The notes below the pieces were generated by a model that searched no databases, was not told the DNA's origin, and saw only the letters and a list, made by a program, of their open reading frames with translations. The translations under genes and the position numbers were made by a program. This document shows positions 1 to 8,159 of a stretch of 64,000 bases of DNA, piece by piece. Every line of letters starts with the position of its first letter. Positions within the stretch are counted from its first letter, which is position 1. This DNA comes from Flammeovirgaceae bacterium UBA976. Its GTDB lineage: Bacteria > Bacteroidota > Bacteroidia > Cytophagales > Cyclobacteriaceae. The stretch covers positions 1-64,000 of the forward strand of contig DBBU01000036.1 in NCBI GenBank assembly GCA_002292365.1, given 5' to 3'.

Positions 1-1368
1 TTACTTCCCGATACAGAATTTAGTAAATATATTATCGAGTAAATCATCTGTGGTAATTTCGCCAGTGATTTCTCCTAAGGCATGTAATGATTGTCGAATG
101 TCGGCTGCCAGAAAATCATGGGTAATGTCATCGGCGATACCTTGCAATACTTTTTGAAGGGCTATTTTCGTTTGCATCAATCCCTCATAATGACGCACAT
201 TGGTCACGATGGTATTACTATTTTTAAAGTGGGCCAGATCTAGGAGATTAATCAGTTTGCTTTTCAATCCCTCGAGATTGGTTTTAGAAGCGGCAGAAAT
301 CAAGACTGCCCGATCATGAGCTTGGACATGTGTTTTTAAATTTTGGTCTGCTTGATCTAGCTTATTACCTACGATGATAAAAGGTACTTCCTGATTCTCT
401 AAGGAGGACAATTGTTCCTGATAAGCAGATAAGTTGTCATTTTGAAGGTCAACTATATAGAGCAGGATAGAAGCTTCCCGCATTTTGGTATGTGTCCGAG
501 CGACACCTATGGCCTCTACTTGATCTTCCGTAGCCCGGATACCTGCCGTATCTACAAATCGAAAGGGGATGCCTGCCAAAATAATTTCATCTTCAATAAA
601 ATCTCGGGTCGTACCTGGGATATTCGAGACGATGGCTTTTTCTTCATTAAGCAAGGCATTGAGTAGGGTAGATTTGCCTGAATTAGGTTTACCGGCGATC
701 ACCGTGGGTATGCCTTTTTTGATGACGTTTCCCAAGCTGAAGCTTTCGATCAATCCTTGGATTACTTCTTGAATTTTCCCAACTAATGATTTGAGCTCTT
801 CACGATTGGCAAATTCTACATCTTCTTCACCAAAATCAAGTTCTAGTTCGATCATAGATGCAAAATGGATCAATTCTTCTCTTAATTTTTTGATTTCGTC
901 GGAAAATCCTCCCCGCATTTGATTGATCGCTGCCTGATGTGCGGTTTCATTTTCTGAAGCGATCAGATCTGCGACCGCCTCCGCCTGAGCCAAATCAAAT
1001 CGCCCGTTGAGGAAGGCCCTTTGGGTAAATTCACCAGGTTTGGCTAATCGAGCACCTCCATCGATAAGGGCTTCAATTACTCTTTGGAGCAAGTAAGGGG
1101 ATCCATGACATGAGATTTCAATGACGTCTTCCTTTGTATAAGATTGGGGGCCTTTGAACAAGGAGACTACTACTTCATCAAGAATTTGATTATTTTTCAA
1201 TAAATGCCCGTAATGTATGGTATGTGTTTTTTGAATATTTAGGTCCTTACTTGGAAATAATGTGTTGACGATAGGAAAAGCAGCAGCCCCAGAAATTCTA
1301 ATAATACCGATCGCACCGATACCCGGGGCGGTGGCCAAAGCAACAATGGTATCTTTATGTGTATTCAT
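1..1368 (-). CDS. mnmE: tRNA modification GTPase MnmE
   Basis: MnmE (TrmE) works with MnmG to add a carboxymethylaminomethyl group to the wobble uridine (U34) of certain tRNAs, using a methylene-folate and GTP. The 455-residue protein is complete and of normal length. Residues 1-120 form the folate-binding N-terminal domain (DTIVALATAPGIGAIGIIRI). A helical domain carries an inserted Ras-like G domain with the P-loop GKPNSGKS, the G3 motif DTAG and the G4 motif NKLD. The protein ends in the diagnostic FCIGK, whose Cys is needed for catalysis. The ATG at 1366-1368 is used and the stop codon lies at the very edge of the window. It lies 121 bases downstream of the feoB genes on the same strand but has no functional link with them. 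Confidence 0.97.
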   Translation of the reverse strand: MNTHKDTIVALATAPGIGAIGIIRISGAAAFPIVNTLFPSKDLNIQKTHTIHYGHLLKNNQILDEVVVSLFKGPQSYTKEDVIEISCHGSPYLLQRVIEALIDGGARLAKPGEFTQRAFLNGRFDLAQAEAVADLIASENETAHQAAINQMRGGFSDEIKKLREELIHFASMIELELDFGEEDVEFANREELKSLVGKIQEVIQGLIESFSLGNVIKKGIPTVIAGKPNSGKSTLLNALLNEEKAIVSNIPGTTRDFIEDEIILAGIPFRFVDTAGIRATEDQVEAIGVARTHTKMREASILLYIVDLQNDNLSAYQEQLSSLENQEVPFIIVGNKLDQADQNLKTHVQAHDRAVLISAASKTNLEGLKSKLINLLDLAHFKNSNTIVTNVRHYEGLMQTKIALQKVLQGIADDITHDFLAADIRQSLHALGEITGEITTDDLLDNIFTKFCIGK

Positions 1369-1489
1369 GTTATCGGTGCAAGGTAGGTGATATAAAGGAT
1401 TTTATGCTCAATGTCAAGGCAAGTTAGCCATCCTCGTTTTTTATTTTGAGCATTGGGGAAAGGCACTTTTTTATTTGCAAGACTATCAT

Positions 1490-2905
1490 TCAATGGAATA
1501 ATTGCCAAATTTGTGTAACCAAAAAGGTGACCAAAAAGCCTAAAATCACCGGCATAATACTTGCAAATGCGGTCCATTTCCAGCTTTTAGTTTCCTGGTA
1601 TATAGTATAAATAGTCGTACTGCATGGATTATGGAGCAGACTAAAGAGCATTAAATTAATACCTGTGAGCAGGGTCCAACCTCCCGCGTGGAGCAAGGCA
1701 GCCGTTTCTGTTGTCGATTCTAGCTCAAACATGACGCCATCGCCTGCACCCATGAGATTTAGGTGGGCAACGGTAAGCATCAAAATAGTGGGAATGACAA
1801 TTTCATTGGCAGGAATGGCTACCACATAGGCCAATAAGATGACTCCATTCAAGCCAAAAAATAGCCCAAAACCATCCATCCAATCAATGGTAATGTTAGC
1901 CAAGCTTAAATTATCCACATAAATATTGGAAATCAACCAGATGATGGCACCTGCAGGCGCCGCAAAGACCATAGCCCGCCATAATACGATTAAAGTTCGA
2001 TCAATCAATGAAGTATAAAGGGTAGTCCAGAGATTAGGAGGACGGTAAGGAGGTAATTCTAAGGCAAAAGTGGAGACTTCTCCTTTTAATAAGGTTTTTG
2101 ACAACATCCATGAGGATAAAAAAGTAAATCCGATACCTAAAAGAGCGATATTAATGACGGCTATACTGGCCAGAATAGTTGAAAAACTATCGGGTACCAA
2201 GGCGCCGATAAAAATAGTAGCGATCAATATTTGGGTGGGCCATCGGCCATTGCAGAGTGAAAAGTTATTAGTAATAATGGCAATGAGCCGTTCTCTTGGG
2301 CTGTCAATGATACGAGTCGCGACTACGCCTGCAGCATTACAACCCCATCCCATACTCATGGTGAGAGCTTGTTTACCATGTGCACCAGACTTTTTGAATA
2401 ATGAATCGAGATTGAAAGCCACTCTGGGCAAATAACCAAAATCTTCGAGCAAGGTAAACATGGGGAAGAAGATGGCCATAGGGGGAAGCATCACCGAGAT
2501 GACCCAACCCAAGGCCAAGTAGACTCCGTCGATGAGAAAACCATCTAACCACCAAGGAAGACCTACTTGGGAAGCTCCTGTCTTGAGTATGGGATGAAGA
2601 AACTCTAAAAAGAAGCTCGCCAATAAGCCAGATGGATAATTTGCTCCTTGAATCGTCAGCCATAAAATGATCGAAAGGATTAGAATCATTATGGGGAAGC
2701 CGTATTTTTTACTGGTAAGTACTTGATCTAATTTTCTTTCAAAATTATAAGGATTGGGTTCTCCTATCTTAATTTCTGTCTTTTGGGCAATGTGAGCAGC
2801 ATCAGCATAAATACCTTCGACCAAAGTATCATGAAAGTTTTCCCCAACTTCCCATCTGAGCTCAGAGGCCAGATCCAAGAGGTCTTGTATATCTTTGTTT
2901 TCCAT
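1490..2905 (-). CDS. feoB: FeoB membrane permease part (split FeoB)
   Basis: This 471-residue polytopic membrane protein corresponds to the C-terminal, Fe2+-conducting part of FeoB. The Gate/nucleoside-recognition segments are recognisable: [20 protein letters not shown] matches the family's GFGCNVPSVMGARTLDAPRE, followed by [10 protein letters not shown] where ordinary FeoB has SCGARL, and the last helices contain HNPCSTTIY where FeoB has VPCIS. The two membrane Cys positions are kept. The N-terminal about 60 residues are soluble and look like the end of the FeoB helical S-domain. The ATG follows the stop of the GTPase gene after one base (TAG-C-ATG) in another frame, so the two halves are separate polypeptides, probably translationally coupled. 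Their summed length (about 730) equals a normal FeoB. A fixed split is more likely than a sequencing frameshift, because a usable ATG sits exactly at the junction. Confidence 0.88.
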   Translation of the reverse strand: MENKDIQDLLDLASELRWEVGENFHDTLVEGIYADAAHIAQKTEIKIGEPNPYNFERKLDQVLTSKKYGFPIMILILSIILWLTIQGANYPSGLLASFFLEFLHPILKTGASQVGLPWWLDGFLIDGVYLALGWVISVMLPPMAIFFPMFTLLEDFGYLPRVAFNLDSLFKKSGAHGKQALTMSMGWGCNAAGVVATRIIDSPRERLIAIITNNFSLCNGRWPTQILIATIFIGALVPDSFSTILASIAVINIALLGIGFTFLSSWMLSKTLLKGEVSTFALELPPYRPPNLWTTLYTSLIDRTLIVLWRAMVFAAPAGAIIWLISNIYVDNLSLANITIDWMDGFGLFFGLNGVILLAYVVAIPANEIVIPTILMLTVAHLNLMGAGDGVMFELESTTETAALLHAGGWTLLTGINLMLFSLLHNPCSTTIYTIYQETKSWKWTAFASIMPVILGFLVTFLVTQIWQLFH

Positions 2906-2906
2906 G

Positions 2907-3686
2907 CTAATGATTTATAAAATCGCCATTTTTAAGTGCTTTAATAATATCTGCATCTGCATCTAAGAGTCGCATGGCAATCCATCTGCTGTTGGGTAGT
3001 CCGGGATAGTTTTTTCTTATTTTTTTATCTAATTTGTCGACCATTTTTTGGGCAGGTTTTGAGAGCCCTTTGATGCGGTAAGGTTTACAGATGATTTGCC
3101 GCATAGCCACTTGATGTACAGTGCTGATCAATTCAGAGATACCTTGCTTCTTAATGGCACTGCATTTAACGACGGGAATACCCAGTTCTTTGCCTAAGGT
3201 CCGTTCATCGATATCAATATGATGTCTGAGCGCTTCATCCATAAGATTGAGGCAAAGCACGGCGCGATCTGTGATTTCGAGTATTTGTAAAACTAAATTG
3301 AGATTCCTTTCTATTCTAGCAGCATCGACTATAATGATGGTGACATCCGGCTTGCCAAAAAGGATAAAATTTCTTGCAATTTCTTCATCTTGGGAGGTAG
3401 ATAACAAAGAATAGGTTCCTGGTAGATCAATCAGCTTCATTTTGTGATCTTTAAAGCGGTAGCCTCCTTCTGCGCGGGTAACAGTTTTTCCAGGCCAGTT
3501 GCCCGTGTGCTGCTTGAGTCCAGTAAGGGCATTGAAGACCGTGCTTTTACCTGTATTGGGGTTACCAGCCAAGGCAATGACGTAGTCAGCATTCTCTACA
3601 TTAATGCCCAGCTTTAGTAGTTGTGCTGAATTATTTAGCGCACATGAATCACAAGATTCGAGTTCTGTCATATTGGGTTTTTTCAA
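2907..3686 (-). CDS. feoB: FeoB N-terminal GTPase part (split FeoB)
   Basis: This 259-residue protein is the cytosolic G domain plus most of the helical S-domain of the ferrous iron transporter FeoB. Visible motifs are G1 GNPNTGKST at residues 41-49, the G2 region around GNWPGKTV, G3 DLPGTYSL, the G4 NLMD and the G5 SAIKKQGI. It ends after [12 protein letters not shown], inside the region where FeoB normally runs on to its membrane domain, which here is the next gene. The N-terminus carries a CDSC pair (residues 12-15), which could bind metal or be redox-active; that is inference. The start overlaps the end of the upstream FeoA-domain gene by 38 bases; a second in-frame ATG at residue 6 is possible. 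The tight overlap points to one operon from the DtxR gene to feoB. Confidence 0.9.
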   Translation of the reverse strand: MKKPNMTELESCDSCALNNSAQLLKLGINVENADYVIALAGNPNTGKSTVFNALTGLKQHTGNWPGKTVTRAEGGYRFKDHKMKLIDLPGTYSLLSTSQDEEIARNFILFGKPDVTIIIVDAARIERNLNLVLQILEITDRAVLCLNLMDEALRHHIDIDERTLGKELGIPVVKCSAIKKQGISELISTVHQVAMRQIICKPYRIKGLSKPAQKMVDKLDKKIRKNYPGLPNSRWIAMRLLDADADIIKALKNGDFINH

Positions 3687-4731
3687 TCAGGATGAAATCA
3701 GCTTGATCATTTCTCAAGGCAATTAAAGTATTTCGGAGTCGATAAGCTCTTGGGTTTTGGTTAGGCCCCATATACTCTATAGTAAGCAAAGTACCTTTGA
3801 TGAATCCTAGGTCAAGTAACCTGCGCCGGTTGGCACCCCTACATTCGCTAGAAATACCTAAAATCGTTGCATGTTCCCCTTCGATCAAACTAGAAAGACG
3901 CACTTTGCCTTCTTCGTACGCCTCTTGTGAGTTTAAAAGCACTACTTGAATATTGCTAGCTACGATAGTAGACAATTGAATGGAGTGTCCTTCAGACTCA
4001 AAAATGATATGATGATCGTCAGAGGTGAGTATTTTAACATGTGCACCGACATGCAATTTTTCTTTGATAATCTTGCGATAAATTGATTTAGGCTCATCTT
4101 CAATGTGTATGATTTTTGCAACGGTTCCTTTGGGAATGCCTACAATCGAGGTACCCATCTCCGAAATCATTTCGCCTAAAGCAGTGGGAATAGGATCACC
4201 ATGTGGATCAAATCGAGGCCTCCCGAGTTCTTCATAAAGTGCCTCAGTTTCTTCCTTTGATAATTGATGCTCTTTAGCTTCTGCCAAGTCATGCCATAGG
4301 GATTTATCAAAACCAGTTTTCTCTGAAAGATATTTTTCCCATAATCGATGAATTCTGATGATGCTTAGAGCATAGTTTTTCCCAGTTTTGGTCAGCGTAA
4401 TATGGCCGTCAGATATATAGATCAGTCCGTTTTGAGTCATTGATTCAAAGACTTTTAATATTTTTCGTTCTGGTATTTTTAAGGCTCTTGAAAGCATCCT
4501 AAAGTCCGTGATCTTTTGACCCGACGTTATATGATAGAGCTGTTTGAGTAGATCTTCAGTGATAGATTTTTCGATATATTTAAAAGGAAGCAGCGACCGC
4601 AGCAAATACTGATATTTTTTGAGGATAAAAAACACAATTAAAAGAGCAGTAAAAAATAAGAATACATAACCTTTATTAAACAGGGTAGGTAGGGAAGCAA
4701 ATAATTTTTCTAAATTTAAATGCAGGGTCAT
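3649..4731 (-). CDS. Membrane-anchored DtxR-like protein with two FeoA domains
   Basis: This 360-residue protein has an unusual layout. There is one hydrophobic helix at about residues 22-38 followed by basic residues, so the rest should lie in the cytoplasm. A winged-helix/DtxR-like part follows (about 55-190), including the DtxR dimerisation-domain signature DPHGDPIP near residue 175. The two last parts are FeoA (SH3-like) domains: one at about 196-268 and a classical one at about 278-350 with RRRLLDLGFIKGT. FeoA domains bind FeoB and support Fe2+ uptake. The gene overlaps the upstream DtxR gene by ATGA and the downstream feoB GTPase gene by 38 bases. The helix-turn-helix is poorly conserved, so this may be a FeoB accessory protein that arose from a regulator instead of a DNA-binding protein. 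A membrane-tethered metal sensor is the alternative. Confidence 0.75.
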   Translation of the reverse strand: MTLHLNLEKLFASLPTLFNKGYVFLFFTALLIVFFILKKYQYLLRSLLPFKYIEKSITEDLLKQLYHITSGQKITDFRMLSRALKIPERKILKVFESMTQNGLIYISDGHITLTKTGKNYALSIIRIHRLWEKYLSEKTGFDKSLWHDLAEAKEHQLSKEETEALYEELGRPRFDPHGDPIPTALGEMISEMGTSIVGIPKGTVAKIIHIEDEPKSIYRKIIKEKLHVGAHVKILTSDDHHIIFESEGHSIQLSTIVASNIQVVLLNSQEAYEEGKVRLSSLIEGEHATILGISSECRGANRRRLLDLGFIKGTLLTIEYMGPNQNPRAYRLRNTLIALRNDQADFILIEKTQYDRTRIL

Positions 4732-5399
4732 AAATTTTTTGCAATTAATATTTGAGAAGTAATTTTTTCGGAAAGAAACATCGTACCTAAATCTGCCAAT
4801 TTAACCTGTATGGATTGATCAAAATCATTGACCTCTGTTACTTCAATGTGTAACCCTAGTCGGACATTTATTTTATCTAGATGCTGCAAGAGGAGGGGAT
4901 CTTCATTTTTCACACCTACTATGATTCCATTTTCATGAGAGGTCATTTCGGATAATAACTTCGAAGGACCTAGTTGAACTTGACCGTTTGCATCAGGTAT
5001 AGGATCTCCGTGTGGATCGATGGTTGGATTTCCAAGAAAGTCATCCAATCGATTGACCAATTCGGAAGACTTTATGTGTTCCAATTGTTCCGCAATTTCG
5101 TGCACTTGATCCCATTTAAAATTTAAATGATTCACCAAAAATACTTCCCACAATCTATGCTTTCTTATAATTTTTAAGGCCTCTTTTGAGCCTGATGCAG
5201 ATAAAGTAACCCCCTTATATTTCTCATAAAAAATTAATTTTTTATGAGAAAGCTTTTTGATCATGTCACTTACAGTGGCAGGCTTTGTTTGTAAATTATC
5301 AGCCAAAGCATTGGTAGAGACATTGGACTCCGGAGTAGTTCCTATTTGAAAAATAGCCTTAATGTAATTTTCTTCAGTAAGACTAAGAGACTTTTTCAT
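4728..5399 (-). CDS. DtxR/MntR-family metal-dependent regulator
   Basis: This 223-residue cytosolic repressor belongs to the DtxR/IdeR/MntR/SirR family, which binds DNA when loaded with Fe2+ or Mn2+. Residues 1-65 are the winged helix (LTEENYIKAIFQIG, then KPATVSDMIKKLSHKKLI as recognition helix). The dimerisation and metal domain follows with HRLWEVFLV and the signature DPHGDPIPDANG near residue 130. A C-terminal FeoA/SH3-like domain occupies about 150-223. It is the first gene of the cluster with the FeoA-domain protein and split feoB, and a strong palindrome lies directly upstream, so it probably represses itself and the iron-uptake genes. The sequence does not reveal whether iron or manganese is the cofactor; the feoB neighbours favour iron. 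Confidence 0.9.
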   Translation of the reverse strand: MKKSLSLTEENYIKAIFQIGTTPESNVSTNALADNLQTKPATVSDMIKKLSHKKLIFYEKYKGVTLSASGSKEALKIIRKHRLWEVFLVNHLNFKWDQVHEIAEQLEHIKSSELVNRLDDFLGNPTIDPHGDPIPDANGQVQLGPSKLLSEMTSHENGIIVGVKNEDPLLLQHLDKINVRLGLHIEVTEVNDFDQSIQVKLADLGTMFLSEKITSQILIAKNL

Positions 5400-5403
5400 A
5401 AGT

Positions 5404-5444
5404 CAAAGCTAATTAAATTTTTAGACTAATCTAAAAATTAATTT
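5404..5444 (-). promoter_or_regulatory. Operator and -7 element of the DtxR-feoB operon
   Basis: AATTTTTAGA-CTAA-TCTAAAAATT (5416-5439) is a perfect inverted repeat with 10-base arms and a 4-base spacer, and further matches run out to 5411-5444. The core TTTAGA-N4-TCTAAA has the TTAG...CTAA form seen in DtxR-family operators. On the minus strand the sequence TAGCTTTG (5404-5411) fits the Bacteroidota -7 element TAnnTTTG, so the palindrome lies where a repressor would block the promoter. No good -33 TTG is present. The -7 element is so close to the ATG (5397-5399) that the transcript could be nearly leaderless. Confidence 0.7.
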
Positions 5445-5878
5445 AGATATACTTATTTAAAAATTATAATAACTTATATTTCAATGATATGAGTACATTA
5501 ATTTAATGTAAAAGATGATATTTATTAAAATATTTTAAGCGTGTAAGAATGGATATAATTCTGGTAATGATATTAAATCTAGTCGTGAAAGAATATCATT
5601 TCATAGGTTTAAGGCGCGTAAAAAAAGCATGACTTATTTAATAAGGCTCCTATTTTAGTAGGAATTTTTGAATTTGTTTTGATTACATTATTTTTTCAAA
5701 ATACTGAATAAATGAATTTCATTAATGATTAATTTCATACATTTAATCTATATTGTTTCATATAATCATTGCTTAAATAAAAAGGGTGATTAGATTCGTG
5801 ACAGAATTATTTTAACTTTTTAAAGGTTAAGATGAAAGATGGTGAAATGTAGAAGTTAAAATAATAATATTGCTGTTT
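5445..5878. other. Intergenic region between the DtxR gene and dapD
   Basis: This very AT-rich stretch lies between divergent genes. I see no reading frame with coding character and no RNA gene. The only structure is a weak hairpin at 5648-5663 (TCCTA, six-base loop, TAGGA) followed by A and five T, which could be a minor terminator. A clear promoter for dapD was not found. Confidence 0.5.
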
Positions 5879-6691
5879 ATGGATTTAGAGAAACTAATAA
5901 AAAACGCTTGGGTCGATAGGTCGATGCTTGTCAAAAAAGAAGTTATTCTTGCCATCAAAACGGTGGTGGATGATCTTGATATCGGACGCAGAAGAATTGC
6001 GGAGCCCGTAAATGGCGGATGGCAAGTAAATGAGTGGCTCAAGAAAGCCGTGATCTTGTATTTTCCTTTAATGAAAATGCAACTTATCGAAGTGGGACCC
6101 TTTCAATTTCACGATAAAATAAAATTAAAATCGGGATATGATTTATTGGGAGTACGTGTCGTGCCGCATGCAGTAGCTAGATATGGATCATTCATTAGTA
6201 AAGGTTGTATTTTAATGCCTTCTTACGTCAATATTGGTGCCTATGTAGATGAGGGTACCATGGTAGATACCTGGGCGACAGTAGGAAGTTGCGCCCAAAT
6301 AGGTAAGAATGTTCACTTGAGTGGAGGGGTAGGTATTGGAGGGGTCTTAGAGCCTGTGCAAGCGGCTCCTGTTATCATTGAAGATGATGCTTTTATTGGC
6401 TCTAGATGCATTGTAGTTGAAGGAATTAAGGTAGGTAAAGAGGCAGTACTTGGCGCCAATGTGGTTTTGACTGCCAGCTCTAAGATCATCGATGTGACGG
6501 GGAGTGAGCCTGTGGAGCACAAGGGCTATGTACCTGAGCGGTCTGTGGTAATACCGGGGTCTTATACAAAACAATTCTCTGCAGGCGAATTTAATGTACC
6601 TTGCGCCATGATCATTGGACAAAGAAAGGCAAGTACAGACAAGAAAACATCGTTAAACGCAGCCTTGAGAGAAAATAACGTTGCTGTTTAA
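5879..6691 (+). CDS. dapD: Tetrahydrodipicolinate N-succinyltransferase
   Basis: DapD transfers a succinyl group from succinyl-CoA to tetrahydrodipicolinate in the succinylase branch of diaminopimelate and lysine synthesis. The 270-residue protein closely follows E. coli DapD in its left-handed beta-helix core: LMPSYVNIGAYVDEGTMVDT, then TWATVGSCAQIGKNVHLSGG and VGIGGVLEPVQAAPVIIEDD. The N-terminal alpha domain (residues 1-90) includes WLKKAVILYF, matching the family's WLKKAVLLSF. The ATG at 5879 (MDLEKLIKNAW) was chosen over a TTG three codons upstream because it matches the usual N-terminus and length. It begins a co-directional run that ends with lysA, the last step of the pathway. Confidence 0.97.
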   Translation: MDLEKLIKNAWVDRSMLVKKEVILAIKTVVDDLDIGRRRIAEPVNGGWQVNEWLKKAVILYFPLMKMQLIEVGPFQFHDKIKLKSGYDLLGVRVVPHAVARYGSFISKGCILMPSYVNIGAYVDEGTMVDTWATVGSCAQIGKNVHLSGGVGIGGVLEPVQAAPVIIEDDAFIGSRCIVVEGIKVGKEAVLGANVVLTASSKIIDVTGSEPVEHKGYVPERSVVIPGSYTKQFSAGEFNVPCAMIIGQRKASTDKKTSLNAALRENNVAV

Positions 6692-6745
6692 CTTAGCTTT
6701 GAAGGAGATATAGGCTTTTGATTGGGATGTTAATATTTATTTAGG

Positions 6746-7543
6746 TTGATTAGAATTCATATTATTCTTTTGTTTGGACTCATGGGTACTTATAGTATCG
6801 CCCAGACAGCAATTCAAAAATTGTCATCTGAACATAATTTTATCTCAGGAGAGCAATTAAAATTCAATTTGAATTATGGTTGGTTTACAGTAGGATTCGC
6901 TTCACTACAAGTGTTAGATACGATGGTTTATGATGAGGACTGTTATCAGGTAGAGGTATCAGGCCAAACGGCGGGTTTTCTGAGTTTATTTACCCGAGTG
7001 GATGATACTTGGGGGGCTTTCATAGAAAAGTCAGATTTACTGCCTTTGGCATCTTATTCAGACATAGAGGAGGGGAGGTATACTCGTCGAGATGAAGTTT
7101 ATTTTGATAAAAAGGCACATCGAATTAAGGTAGATAAGGTTAGAAAAGAAAAGAAAAAATCTACTCTGTATTTTGGTTATGAGGGGGATATGAATGATTT
7201 GATGAGTGGCTACTTGAAGTTGAGAAATATAGATTTCAATAAATTAAGGTCAGGTGATACCATAAAGTTCAAAGCCTTTTATGATGAGATCTTTTATGAT
7301 TTCGGTTTGATTTATAAGGGTAAGAAACTACTAAAATCTAAGGTTGGCAAACGAATGGCACATCAAGTGCAGCCCATTTTGCCTGACAATGATATTTTTA
7401 GGGGAGAGTCCCCGATTACCGCTTGGATTTCTGCAGACAAAGATCAGCTGCCGCTTAAGATCGAAGCACAAATGTTTTTTGGACATGCCACTTGCACCAT
7501 AATAGATTATAAAAACATTAAATTTAGTAAAGATTATGAGTAA
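6746..7543 (+). CDS. Secreted DUF3108-family protein
   Basis: This 265-residue protein has a signal peptide (hydrophobic run in residues 4-16, probable cleavage after SIAQ) and a beta-rich body typical of the DUF3108 family, whose members are envelope proteins of unknown function. Recognisable family features are FNLNYGWFTVGFASLQV near the N-terminus, repeated beta-strand segments, and the late WISADKDQLPLKIEAQM. The only start that keeps the signal peptide is TTG at 6746; the first ATG (6782) would remove it and stop codons close the frame upstream. It lies 54 bases after dapD and 31 bases before the TPR gene, so it is probably co-transcribed with them, but no role in lysine synthesis is implied. 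Confidence 0.75.
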   Translation: MIRIHIILLFGLMGTYSIAQTAIQKLSSEHNFISGEQLKFNLNYGWFTVGFASLQVLDTMVYDEDCYQVEVSGQTAGFLSLFTRVDDTWGAFIEKSDLLPLASYSDIEEGRYTRRDEVYFDKKAHRIKVDKVRKEKKKSTLYFGYEGDMNDLMSGYLKLRNIDFNKLRSGDTIKFKAFYDEIFYDFGLIYKGKKLLKSKVGKRMAHQVQPILPDNDIFRGESPITAWISADKDQLPLKIEAQMFFGHATCTIIDYKNIKFSKDYE

Positions 7544-7574
7544 TCTTTAATATTTAACAAGTGAGACTTAAGAT

Positions 7575-8159
7575 ATGAAATATTTTAATTTTTTTCTGAT
7601 ATTCGCCGTTTGGAGTTGTGCAGGGCACACACAAGTTGCAGATGATTATTTTGAGCAAGGGGCCTATGATGAGGCGATTGTTTCTTATTCTAATTATTTG
7701 TCTGGACACGGACCTACTGTAGCTCTACTATATAATAGGGGTAGGAGTTTTGAGGAAATAGGCAAATATGAAAATGCCTTGAATGATTTTCAAAAAATAC
7801 TAGAATTAGACAAGAAAAACATTAAAGCACAAACCAGTATAGCTAAGGTCAAATATGAGTCAGGAGATTTTGAGCAAGCTGTATTGGCAGCTCAAAAAGC
7901 CGTCAAGTGGGGCCCTGATTTTGCACAATCTCATTTCTGGCTTGCCAAAGGAGCACATCAAATGGGTTATTTCGACGATGCACTCAAGTCTTATGGAAAT
8001 GCCATTAAGTTAAATCCTGATTACGGGGATGCCTTTTATTATCGTGGAGCTTTAAAAATCTCTTTGAGGAAGGTTGAATCGGCCTGTGAAGATTTTAGTC
8101 ATGCAGAACGTCTCAATGTCGAGGGTTCATCTATTGCTAAGAAAAAATATTGCAGCTAA
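7575..8159 (+). CDS. TPR-repeat lipoprotein
   Basis: This 194-residue protein begins with a short signal sequence ending in VWSC, which fits a lipobox with Cys15 as the acylated residue, and so is probably a periplasm-facing lipoprotein. The rest consists of about four to five tetratricopeptide repeats, for example ALLYNRGRSFEEIGKYENAL, DFEQAVLAAQKAVKWGPDFA and ALKSYGNAIKLNPDYG. TPR repeats bind other proteins; the partner is unknown. Its stop overlaps the lysA start (TAATG), so the two genes are translationally coupled. Confidence 0.85.
   Translation: MKYFNFFLIFAVWSCAGHTQVADDYFEQGAYDEAIVSYSNYLSGHGPTVALLYNRGRSFEEIGKYENALNDFQKILELDKKNIKAQTSIAKVKYESGDFEQAVLAAQKAVKWGPDFAQSHFWLAKGAHQMGYFDDALKSYGNAIKLNPDYGDAFYYRGALKISLRKVESACEDFSHAERLNVEGSSIAKKKYCS

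Noticed and set aside
1365..1577. Open frame of 70 codons between mnmE and feoB
   Set aside because: It overlaps the end of the feoB membrane gene in another frame and shows no family features; it is a shadow.
2881..2920. Programmed frameshift joining the two feoB genes
   Set aside because: No slippery run is present at the junction, and the second gene has its own ATG one base after the stop.
5870..5878. TTG start for dapD
   Set aside because: The ATG at 5879 gives the normal DapD N-terminus; similar upstream TTG starts were dropped for lysA, prc, ffh, the ThuA-like gene and the haloperoxidase-like gene.
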